From: Branchiostoma floridae
Taxonomy: Eukaryota > Chordata > Leptocardii > Amphioxiformes > Branchiostomatidae
Direction of reading: 5' to 3'
DNA: 64,000 bases
Assembly: GCF_000003815.2 (NCBI RefSeq)
Contig: NC_049991.1
Coordinates: forward strand, 20,632,976 to 20,696,975
Shown: positions 34,019 through 46,200 of the stretch, in pieces
Layout: every line of letters begins with the position of its first letter
Numbering within the stretch: the stretch's first letter is position 1
Notes under the pieces: model-generated
What the model saw: the letters and a program-made list of their open reading frames with translations, nothing else
Databases searched by the model: none
What the model was told of the DNA's origin: nothing
Program-made: the position numbers and the translations under genes

Positions 34019-37000
34019 GCTGACTGAAAGCATCAAGGCTGGTTACATTAAGCCTTGGGAGTCAAGCTATTTTAACATTAGACATGTATCAAAAAGTTCC
34101 ATCTTATCTCGAAAAGAATTCTTTCTCAGAGTTTGTAAAATTATGGCACCTTTTTAACACTTTATTGAGAAAATCCATAAATACAGATAAACAAACCAAA
34201 ATAACTAGTCCAGCTTTAAAGTTCATCTGGGCTTTTAGAAGTATTATCATACTTGATTGCAAATACGAAATGAACTGTTCCTCCACTGTAGGCTTGCCTG
34301 ATTGTATCATTTCTTGTATGTGTATGTGTATCTTAACATTTCAAATGCTTTCCGTTTCTTTATGTCATATTCTCAGCACGTCGCCCTTTGGATTGGTATT
34401 CAGTTCTTCCTCATCAATCGCACGTTCTTTCTTGCTCACTTATCGTGCGGTCCTCCTAAGCAATGAATCAGTTCTGAGGATTTAAACAGCGACTAGAAGA
34501 AGATGATGTTAAGATAACGCTCAAGACGATTACACACCTGTCTGATTCAGAAGACCGACAGAAAGGAGAATTAAAAACAACGCAGGTTCTTAAGGAAGAT
34601 TGGCGTGTCTTGAGTGCTGTACCTCCAACGGGGACTGACGTTATATCATAAGGCTTTCTACTAAGCCTTCATAATCCCCTAAGGCATGATGCGTACACTT
34701 TGGGAATGCCATATCTAATGGAAAGCTCTAGGAATGGCATCTCTGATGGAGCTGGTATATACTTACTACTATTGGGGACTTTAAGTGGATTTCTCTATCT
34801 TTATCCTGCACTTTTACGACGTCTAGAGGATTGCCCCAAGATAGAAAAGGCATTACCTCGGGGTATGCTGACGTTGTAATTCCGTAGTTTCTATGATTTT
34901 GAGGCATCAATCGAGGTTTCATTCTTTCGTTTTGCGATGCATTTATAAACCACCAAACTTTTCACAGTAGGTTTCTGTTATCCGTGTGGAAAACTGCAAA
35001 AATCTATCTGTCTTTCTTCAGTTTCAGTAGACAGAAAAAGCCATGATTGGCAAAGGACGAATGAGCATCTATTCAATGGACGCAGACTTTTAAATCAGTA
35101 ACGAAGGGTGATGGCCGTTGGACATTTTAATGTGTCACAAAATGTCAAAAGGGTGCCATTTCGTCATTACCTTCAGCAGGATAATTTCTGTAACCATAAA
35201 GCAGAAAGAAACATGACAGACCCCGGCATGACCCACATTTTTCAAAGTATTCCTTATACCATTATTTCCAAGAAAAATGTGGATGATTGAATTAGTTCCA
35301 AAGAAATTTTTAAATCGAAACAATGTCGTCTATTCGTTATTTCTCTCCTCAAAATGTCACACGAGCCAGGTGAAAAGCATGGCGACCTGTCTGACGTGGA
35401 TTAATTGTGGCGAGTTCGGACTAAAATGTCAGCAAGTTTGATACCGTGTATCAACCGGAGGTGCGCGTCCAGCCTTTGCTACAGTACCAGCCCTCGGAGT
35501 CATTGACGATTCAACAGTTGCTGTGCATTGGCTTTGTTAAAAAAGCTCTGTCGTACTGTTTATCTTTAGGATTCTACCATAACGAAATATTGAGTAGACA
35601 TCATGAAGTTGCAAGAGATTCAAAGTTTCCAGTATCGATAAAGTTTCAGGCCAACGTGTATGTATGTGTGTGTAGCCTGTTGAGGACTAATCAAAGGACT
35701 TTTTTTGGAGGGAATGAAAAAAACAACTGTACATGTATATTGTTTGTTATGCCAGATATACTTGTAATGATTGATGTCATATTTAGCAGATGACAACAAA
35801 TGCTACTTAACTTGTCACAAAGTATAAAATAAATACACATGCTGAAATAGCAAGCCAATCAAAGTTTATTCAAATCAAATCGTCGGATGGATATTTCGAT
35901 GTAAAGTTGATTTTACAAGGTAGACGAACATATTTGGAAGTTTTGAAGCTTAACAATTGTTTCCTACAAAATCTCCACATTTTGTGCTAAATATAATTAT
36001 ATAAGAATTAGATAGGATAACATTTGGGAAAATTTGGATACTTTTGTTGACATGTTACAAATCCTGAAAGTATATCAACACAATCTGTTTTTTTTAATTC
36101 TAAGCACACTCACTCACTCACGGCCCGTAACCTCAGTGGTCGTAGGGGCTCCCCGACATCCAGTAGCAGTGATCCATGCCCAATCCGTGCCCGTGATCAA
36201 TTCTAAGCAGGTTGTTTCCAATTTCCAACCTGAATTGATAGGAGGATTTTGATTGGTATCTTTTCCCATCATTTTTGGTTCTTAATTTGATGAAGTTAGA
36301 TTCAATTCGATCGAACAAATTTTGTATTTTCTTGCTAATTTTTCTCTACTCTACAAGCATTCCTACAATTCATGCAATTTAAGTAGTCACTCGCGATCGC
36401 GTTAGTTGCAATCAGCATCCTTTGATTTAACCCTATTCGGACGGGGGGGGGGGGTGATGGGCTTTGAGGTCCGCGGTTGAAACTCTCATAACTGCAAATC
36501 AGCTTATTATAGGACAGTTAGAATTTTATAACAGGATGTAAACGGAAAATAAGAGGCTTGTAAAAAAATTGATGGCATTATAATGCAACATTGTGACGTC
36601 ATCTGCGTGATTGTATTGCTAGAACCATGAAAATAGGCTATTCCCAGAAAACAGAAGGAAATGCAACAGGTTGATAACGGACTAATAATATCTGTTACGA
36701 CTTCTATTGTCAATAGCAACATCAATGGCGTCATCATGACGTCATAAAATTCCCTCATACATATTTCAAATACTAGTTTGGGTCCGCCATCTTGGCTCAA
36801 CCGACTTGAATTTCAAAAATGCATTTTTTTAGCGTTCATAGTGGATGAAAAAATACTAGGTAGTTGCGAATTCTAAGGCAGATGACACCATTACAGTAGC
36901 AATAACTATGCATTTTTGATTAGGAAGGATATACTAAATTGCATAACATTTTTCCTTTACTGATTGCAGCAATGTATTTCATTATCCGAAAGTTACTAAT

Positions 37001-37938
37001 ATGGTGCCTCTCGCGTAAGCCGTTCAGGTATTATGCGAAATAAAAGTTGGCGCAGGCCTCAAAAGCTCCTCCCCGTCTGAATAGGGTTACAATACATGTT
37101 GGAGCAGCGAGAACAGGCAAAACTGCCATTACAGGCTGTCAGAAATACAGAATTTTTTTTTTTGTTTTTGCAATATATCTTATTATCACACAACTTCGAT
37201 ATTTGTCGAAAATACTTGTGACCTATTCTAAAATAATGCAATTCTCCTTCTTTTGTTCTCTTTTTCTTATGACCATATATACCAAACTAATATGAAACTT
37301 CGATTCAGTGGTAAAAATTTAGTTGATTTTCCATGATTACCCCTTTTGTATCCGTTATCAGTTCATTGAAAGCCAGTCACCTATATGAAATTAGCGACCC
37401 ACCAACAGTGGATCTAACACAAAAGGTATTACATGCATTTGAAGTACAGTACATATCATGCTTTGTAACTTTCAAATCTGAGATATCAATAGCAGCAATA
37501 TGTAGGTGAATAATTACCTATTTTCAAGTGATATAAATTAAAGAATATAAACAAATACTGCTGTAAACAACAATTACAATGTAACATACTAAACAATCAT
37601 TTGTATTACTTGAAAAAAAAAAGAAATACGACTACACACATCAAATTCAAATCTAGTTTTCATGTCCATTTCCGGTCCAGGTCGGCATTGTTCAAAGTAA
37701 GTCCATAAGATCATTCCTAGGCAATGACGTGAGTTGATGAATGGTAAACATCATTATACAAGGAGATAGCGACGATTATTAGTTTTAAAGGCTTAAAGGT
37801 TGTAGAGAAGGGAACGAGTTGTCATCAAGAGAGTTCCATAGATTAGTAGACTGAGAAAATAGCCTTACTGTAGATGTACTGTGAACCTGGTTAACATCGT
37901 ACAGCCATACAATGCAGGTTCATCACAAGTGTTCTGAT
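34019..37938. other. Gene-poor spacer before the polycystin-like gene
   Basis: No exon with convincing protein content, no RNA gene. The open frames at 34084-34485 and 35446-35793 (plus) have no family features. A G-run of nine lies near 36445. The last few hundred bases should include the 3' UTR of the polycystin-like gene; I could not place a polyadenylation signal with confidence. Confidence 0.4.
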
Positions 37939-40279
37939 TTAGACCTGTGTCTCAGCTGTGTGGGTCTGACCAAAACACTCGTTCCCATCATCGCAGTTGC
38001 AATAGTGCAGATCGTTACGGGCTGGAGGCGCCGCAACCCTGTTCTCTCTGGCGGCCCTGGCGCGCCTCTCCCCCCGCTGCCGTGCCGCGACGACCTTCCC
38101 CCTGCCCTTCTCGCCCATCATGGCGGACGTCGCGCTGACGAACACGCCTGCCGTGAAGCTGAGCACCATAAACAGGAGGGTGAAGCTTGAGGTGAGGAGG
38201 AACAGCGGTCCCACCACCTCGCTGGGCGTGGCGAGGACGTCGTAGCTGACGTCTGCCCACGGCAGGAACGCCAGGTCGGCTGTGGCGGCGGTCAGCGACC
38301 GGAACGTCTCCACGTACGGGCAGAACAGCAGGTGGCCTGGGAGGACAGAAGTGGTTGAAAGTGAGCAGGTAACATCTAACACAGGGTCGAATAATGGCAT
38401 GCTCTTTGTCTCCGGACTGTTTGTTTGCTTATTTGTTTGTTTGAAGCTGTGAAATCTCGTGTTCTTATCTAAAATTACGCTGACGCAAAGAATGTAAGAG
38501 GCTTTGGGGCTAAAAGTGATGTGGTATTTGTTCATGCTTTATTAGTTGTTTATATATCTTCACCAGGACTGGAACTAGTAAATCCATAGCCCTTTGGTCA
38601 ACACTTCAACGAGCAAGCGACACGCACGCTGTGTGATACAATAAGTCACATGTGTGCAAATCATAAATAATCCGCCAACTTACCCAACATGCTGAAGCCT
38701 GCGACGGTCAGGAGGAAGATGGCTAGGCTGCCCAGCAGCTGCAGGCGGGTTTGGATCAGCACATCTGGAAAGAAGATGGAGATAAGACACAGCATTTCTC
38801 GGTGGGAGCTGGACTAAGAATGACACGTCTTTAATACGTAATGAGGGATGGAAGCAATTAACTATATGAATAAGAAAATCACAACTCACCGAGATACGTG
38901 CGGACCCGGTTACTGACCCTCATCAGGCTGCAGATCTTCACCAGGTTGAACCAGATCACCATGGCGACGGCGGAGGTCAACTGGTCGCTCCAGAAGGCGA
39001 CCTCAGACAGGTCCACGAAGCCGCGTTGCTCTGAACAGGAAACGGTTCGAAAATGTTCATATTTATACAAAGGTGAAACGCTTCCTAGACACTTGCCTCA
39101 GACAACAGTATTTAAATGATACTGTCTAAAGCAGTAATACAACGAATGATGTTAACAAAAGTCCCACTCGTACTAGAAAGTACATAAAGTGGCGACCATC
39201 ACCGTTTCAATTGTCCTTGGGAAACACAGCTTACTACAGCAAGGCCAAGGGCCTAGTCCACTGGCATGTGCACCATATTCTCTCCCAAATGCTAAGTCTA
39301 AAAAGACAACGCTGTATGTAGCATTTCGTGTGATCCAGCCTGGAGTCGAACTCACAACCTACCGAATGTATGGCGAAAACTGTACCCACTTGGACATTGT
39401 ACCAGTTTTTCAATGTAACAAACGTGAAGGTATAAAATGCAGAGACAAATGACTTACCCTTCTGTAATTCCTGGCTGATGAGCGCCTTTGCTTTCCCCGC
39501 TGAGGCGTCCTTCATAGCGATCGCCACGATGACGTAAAGCGCCGTCACGACCGACGCCACGTCCACGATGGTCCAGAGCTGGAGGAAGATGGCCCTCCCC
39601 TCCTTGCGCGCCTTCTTCACAAGGCGGATAATGACGTAGAGGATGCAGGCGACGAACATGGCCTTGGCCACGAAAAGGATGGTGGAGGCGATGCCCTGCG
39701 CGGCCAGCGGGAATGTGGCGACTTGGAGGGTCGTGATGGCTCCCTTTGTTGGCGGGAACTCGAAGAGCACGGACACTGTGCTGACCAGGTTGGTGTTGGC
39801 GTGGTACAGCGTCACGTCCAGCACGAGAGCGGCCGTGAACGGGTCGATCCACTGATTTGCCTTCAGGACCTCGAGCGCTTCCATCATGTCCGCCTTTATC
39901 TCTCCGAGCTCGACGCTGTAACCGGGTCCGCCGTACGATCCCCTTGTCCCGTGGACAACGTGAGCGAAGTTTGCAGGATTCGACTCTGGGACGGATGCGA
40001 GTGCGTCGTCTGCCATCCCGCTGACGTATGGACTCAAGCACGTCTGGTTGGAACGAAGAGCCGGCAGTGGAACGTCACACAGGCCTGAGAAAGAGATAGA
40101 TGGATTACGCATACCGTTATATAATAACTGCACAACGTATACTCCTTTTGATTTCCAGTTCATAGATATTTTCACCAACACTCGTTGAAAACAAATTCTA
40201 ATTTCTAAAAGTGTATCGATTTATTGATTGGTTGCTTGCTGCTTGATTGGTGATTGATTGAATTTTTGATTGGTTGATG

Positions 40280-40318
<39 letters not shown>

Positions 40319-43277
40319 ACCTGTGTGCCCCCTGAACTGCCTGAGGCGGATCGGCCCCACCCGGTAAGCAGGCATGTCGTTGATGAACACTCCGTCCTTC
40401 CAGCCCAGCGCGGCGCCGTTGTACTGTTGTGTTGGGTACAGCTGACGCGCGAGGTCACCTTCCAGCCACGACAGCACGTCCTCATGCGCCTTAACCTGGA
40501 ACAAAAGTCATCGGTTGGTGTAAGACAAGCTGCGATGAATTCTGATATCGTTTGCGAAGTAAACATTGCCTGGATAAGATCTTCTGGAGATTTTTTTTTA
40601 AAGCGCCCGGAAAAAAAGATGAAGAGGAAACCACATCAGGACCAATGTAGGGAATAGCATTCAAAATATCTTACAGTGTCTATTCCATCTATAAAAAAAT
40701 GACTATTGCAAAAGACGCCACAATAAGTTGTGATATCCTTTCTGCAACAAATCTAATGAATAAAATCTGCTGGAAATTATATATTAGGACCAATACCAAA
40801 ACAATCAAAGTAAGTTATAAAGAGAACCTACCGAGTCGGTCCCATTTAAGAAGCCAGTTTTCAGGCCTTGGTTAATGGCAGGGGCGGAAGGACTCCACGC
40901 CTCATGGACCATCAGCCAGGCGGCAGCGATGATGATGATACCCACAATACACCGCTTGCCGTTGCCGGTCAGCTGTAGCCAGTTCTTCCTCTCGTCACGC
41001 TGCTGCTTCAGCTGTTCCGTTTCCTCCGGGTCTGACCAGGCGTTCTGGGTCTGGGTGGGGAGGGTCTCTGTGGATGGGAGTAAAATAATTACGTCTCTTG
41101 GTAGAAAATATTAGCACACCAAATCCGTGTGTGTTTTGGGCACACTTTTTGAAAGATTAGCGGTGTGGCTCGTTGGGCATCACTCCACTGCAGGGAAAGT
41201 AGTGCTGAGTGCCCTTCCAAAGGGACATCTTGAAACACAGCCCAGAGTTCTACCCGTTACGTCACGCACAAAGCAGATGGATGCAGACAAATGTTAAGCA
41301 AAGATGCAGCATCGAGCTGTGGTATGTCTGCACTCGATATCACAACAGCCATGCTATTTTGCTGAACCTGGAAGAGTGGCCTCGAGCAAGGAGTCTAAAC
41401 AACCCACCTCCCCTATCATAGGGGTCGCAGTACGCCACAGCGTGACTAGGAGACAGTACTAATGACTATAGGCACACACTGCGATGCTTATAATACTTGC
41501 CATCGACAGGCTGGCGCTTTCCCGCTTCGACATCCTCGTCTTTGTCGCCAGTGGCGCTCTTCTTCTTACGAAATGCACAGAGGATTGTCGTTCCAAAGGT
41601 CAACATAATAGCCTTCAGCATAATTAAAAAAACAAAAACAAATAAACAAATAGAATTCATCAAAAAGTAAAAATAAGACTCAAAAGGAATTTACAGCCTC
41701 TTTTTATGTAAAGAAAGGTACAATATGGTCAAATATATCGAAAAATTATGAACAAGAAAGGAAAGTTTTTCAATAAAACGATTGCTCTGAGGCAAACTCA
41801 AAGCTCCATGTTGGCAAGTACAATGTTTCCCCGTACTTGCCGTTTGCAATAAGGAATATTTTAAGTGGATAAGTAGTTTCACCTGAGCCGGTTGAACCAC
41901 CACCATGGACTGCAGGAAGGACAGTCCGAACGCTGTGAGCCACTTTACGGACTTGTCCCTCCCCCACTCCAGACTGTACAGCAGGAGGAAGAACCCGGAG
42001 ACCAGGGTGGTCAGGACCAGCAGCGCCCACCCCACGTACAGGCACCAGTGCGGCAGCTTCCGGCCTGACGACTTCGGCGCGCCCTGAGACAAAAGATAGT
42101 ACAAAGATTTACATATGGTGGTATCTTGCTAGCTATCTACATCTATCCATCTATCTATCCATTGCTCTCTATCTACAGCTATATATCTATTTATTCGATA
42201 ACAATCTAGATGACGTCTAGAAAAAAAGACTAGTATCAATGTATTTATTCATCAATCTACCTATCTATCCGTCTATATTTCCATTTACCTGTATACCTTT
42301 CTATCTATCATTTATCATCTAATCCTTCATCTTATTATCTTTTATCCTATATTCCATCTTTGTATCTGTTATTCTTTTGTACCTATCTAATAATTGATTT
42401 TCAAGATCGATCAAAATCTATCACAATTTATTTCAATTCATGGTAGTTAAAGATGCCGATAAGAGTCCGAGATTAAAGCTAAAGTTTTGTTTGACCTTCG
42501 GGCGACATCGTCGGAAGATCTGCACGATGATGAAGTTGACGGGGAAAACCTGCAGAGTGGTCCAGAGGCTCACCAGCAGAGTTTCAGCAGTCAGCTGTAC
42601 AAAACAAAAATCGTAACTACTTTAAACATATAATAAGCAACTAATTTGCCACTTCCCATACATACGGAAGGTACAGCAGTCCGAGGAGTGATATACATTA
42701 TTGGCCGGCAAGTTCGTTTCTGTTGGTGAGTAATGTCATACGGTAGAAGGCGTTAAATTGCACACCCCGTTGTGCCAGTGTATTTCGTGCAATTATACGG
42801 GTTATGCAATAATGCGAAGTTATCCAGCTGGATAACACCGGTCTGGCATTTGGAGATCTCGTGCAATTAACAGAAGTGTGTCGTAATGCGTTGTACGTAT
42901 GTGCACTTAAATTAACTGTTTTTTTACCGTGTAGAGAAATACGCCAAACAGGCCGTCTAATCTGTTTTAACGAATTCCCGGGAATCACTCAACTTCAAAC
43001 GACCTTCAACCTATTGCTGACGTTATACGTCCGTTGGTTGATGTGTTCAGATCTTACGTGACAGCGTCGACGATTCTGTCACAATTCTTCATGCTTGTCT
43101 TTTGTTGTGTTGAGTGCAAGTTGTGCTTTAACGTGGTGATAGATAAAATATGAATAGTCGTACCTCGATGGATCCAATGGTGAGCACGACGTTGGATGTT
43201 CCCTGCTCGGAATCGGGAAACCACATGGCGCTGGTGATCATCTTACAGTACAGGAGGCACAGGCAGCATGACAGGCG
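37939..43277 (-). CDS. Polycystin-like gene: channel region, TM2 to TM11 and C terminus
   Basis: Exons 43164-43277 down to 37939-38336. Hydrophobic segments in order: [13 protein letters not shown] (TM2), [19 protein letters not shown] (TM3), [20 protein letters not shown] (TM4), [19 protein letters not shown] onward (TM5), [15 protein letters not shown] (TM6), then a long extracellular polycystin (TOP-like) domain across exons 40321-40495 and 39458-40084 ([30 protein letters not shown]), TM7 to TM9, [18 protein letters not shown] (TM10), a pore-loop segment ([15 protein letters not shown]) and [18 protein letters not shown] (TM11). The tail is short and Arg/Lys-rich without an obvious coiled coil. 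Family knowledge: such subunits assemble with polycystin-2-type channels. Whether this one conducts cannot be read from sequence. Confidence 0.9.
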
Positions 43278-46200
43278 CTACAATATGGGAAAATACAGTA
43301 ATAAATACTCACGTATATATAGTATCATGATCTATTGACATAAAGTGTCTTTTGTGTAGCCAACATGGGGACTACCAAGCCAAATAAACGGGTACGACTC
43401 TGCCGTGACCCCGGACGCACCTGCACGCGGGTAAAGTAGCTCTTGGGTCGTGACGTCACCACGGAGAGCCAGACGTGCCCGTCCTTGAACTTTTCGCGCA
43501 GCTTCAGGCCGAAGCGCTGCCCCAGGGAGACGTCCGACTCCGCCGCGGGAGGCAGGGTTCTCACCAGTCGCCCGTCTCCGTGCTCTACACCGATCCAGTC
43601 GTTACACACGAACTGGGTCCTGCGCAAAACGATATAAAAGTTCTCTTATTAGCCGTTGAAGGCCGAAGCTCCGCCCCAGGGAGACGTCCGACTCTGCCGG
43701 GGGAGGCAGGGTCCTCACAAGCCGCCCGTCTCCGTGCTCCACACCGATCCAGTCGTTACACACGAACTGGGTCCTGCACAGAACAATACAAAAGTTCTCT
43801 TATTAACCGTTGAAGGCCGAAGCTCTGCCCCAGGGTGACGTCCGACTCCGCTGCGGGAGGCAGGGTCCTCACCAGCCGCCCGTCTCGATGCTTCACGCCG
43901 ATCCGGTCGTTACACACGAACTGGGTTCAGTACACACACAAAGATGATACAAAAAGGTCAGCAGATACAGATGATTCTTAAGGTTTCTTCGAAGCGGCTC
44001 AACTATTGACAATAACCAACAAAGTACTTTTGCTCTCTACAACGTTTCAGAATAATATCTTATTACGGAAATATAGATTTGAGCTACTGCTTTTCAGAGA
44101 GGAGGAAAAGGAACTTCAATACAATTTCTATCATTCACCAGAATATCCATACAGTTTATATCATAGAAAAATGACCATAGAAAATTGGCGATACATGGTG
44201 AGACATTAGGCCACAACGTCAAAGTTTTTTACACTCTTAGTTTGCATGATGATTGGTGATTTATTATATCTGAGGGGCGCTAACCGTCACGTGTCCTAAA
44301 TGTGTAAAAAATTTGTTTCCGTAGCCATGTAGTCTAAGAGACAAAGTTAGCCCAGGAGCGATACCTCTTGTTTGTCTGCAGGTCGGTGACCTCCACCCTC
44401 TCCAGACACCAGGAGGCGTGGCGGCCCGCCCCCGAGTTGTCGTGCCACACGGTCAGGCTGGCCAGGCCGCCTAGCGGCTCAGGGGTGGTCAGCAGGAAGG
44501 TGTTCACGCCGCCGCTTTGGAACGTCTGCAAAACAGAATTGGAGGTAACAACATAGCAGCCATTGAGTCAATGAGACCAGAAAAGGAAAATAATCCTCTT
44601 GCTTTATGCTTTAGATTACTTCCACAAATACAGGTAAACCCATGCCATCTCTTGCGAAAGACTGATAGTTTTATATCTTTTCTCACAAAAGAAGCCATGA
44701 CGAGAAGAGAGAAACAGCAAGATAGAAGGAAGAAGAAAGAGAGGATGCGAGAGAGACAAAAACAGGATAGAAAGCATCAGAGAGGAAGAGGCAAGGTAAG
44801 AGAGAGAGAAAGGGAGAAAATATTCTTGCTGTTCTATCCATGTCATCCTGCTGAAAGAGAAGGAAAGTGTGGCAGAGAGAGATAGAGAGATAGAGATAGA
44901 GAGATAAATAGAGAGAGAGAGAGAGAGATATTGAGAGAGAGATGGACAGAGAAGTTGAGAGATTGCGATGTTTGCATGTCAGCAGTATACTAACCATGTC
45001 ATCCTGCTGAAACTCCCGTGGACCTGTGCTGCCCACATCTCCGTTCAGCACGAAGGCGACCTTTGACCTGGTCCCGGCCCCCCAGTCGTGCCCGGTCTCC
45101 ACCCTCACCAGGAACCGGTAGGGATGACTCTCCCGGTTGCCGTGCACGTTCTTGATACTCCACTGGTGTAAAACAACAGACTAGTTTAGACCAAGCAAGT
45201 TACAATGACAAATACTACCTTTGCAAGGTGTCTACTACCTTTAAGTATTGCATTGTGTCTGGACAGATACATAACTTGCTCCGACTTTCTGTCGGATATT
45301 TTGGGCACATAATCAAGATGCCGCAATCTGTTGTGGAAAGAATTTGCTAGGTTCCGCTTTTCAACGCAGTGCTCTAGACAATGAATAACAAGCATTTCGG
45401 GCTACCTCTACCTTTCCACAATCTGCTGTATAATGGTCCAACTGGTACAAAGCCTACAGAAGAGCAGTATCATTTATTTACTGATAATTAGCAAGGCAGG
45501 CATCAAAGACAACAAATTGGGAAGCCAGGGATCTTCACGAAGAGGAGGGCACATTGAAATCAAACGAAGAAAGACTGACTGCAGTTGTAAAATACGCCTT
45601 GCTGTACGTACATGCTTGTGTAGCTATTGTAAATAGTTTTGCAAGCAAAAAACGTGCAACAATGACGACGAACCTCCTGCTCGTCTATCTTGTCCTTCCT
45701 GCGAGCGGGGTAGATCATGAAGACGTACATGCCCATCAGCACCACCATGGTGGTCCACACCGCGTAGTTGTTCACCAGGTCCTGGAACTTCTTGAAGACG
45801 CTCCTGAAGTTGATCCTGTTGGGTTCTGTCCCGGCGGAGGTGCCAAACCCGGTCAGGTGATCGCACAGGCAGACTGTGTAGACCAGGGTGGATGCCGGGC
45901 TCACCTGTGTGAAGAGTGAAAGCAATGCGCGACGATGATAGGTGCAAGCTTGGGCATGATCGGTCCAGTTGAGAGTGAAAAAGAGTTCCCCGGTGCATAT
46001 TCTAACGCTCTGAGTCATGCTGGGTTAGCATTATCATTCGTTGCGACAGAAAAGGGGATGGCAATGGGTTTCTTGCCAATGGCAATTTGGTTTTGACAAT
46101 GAAAAACTGGTGCATTTACAAGTCAGCCAACTTTAATAGTCAATATAAAATGTGCTTTGGGTCGAATACAATGTTGTTGGCAATTCCTTCCTGGCCAGTT

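Noticed and set aside
35446..35793. 115-residue plus-strand open frame
   Set aside because: No recognisable domain, no splice or promoter context; composition drifts to low complexity.
40198..40320. Asn/Gln/Ser repeat (INQS) at the end of an open frame
   Set aside because: Read-through of the TTGA microsatellite past the splice donor of exon 40321-40495.
43443..43838. Plus-strand frames of 60-112 residues over the PLAT exon copies
   Set aside because: Antisense shadows; the repeated words in them come from the tandem exon copies.
44616..45147. Ser/Leu/Tyr-rich frames
   Set aside because: GA/GATA low-complexity sequence read in several frames; only the last part (44995-45162) is a real exon.
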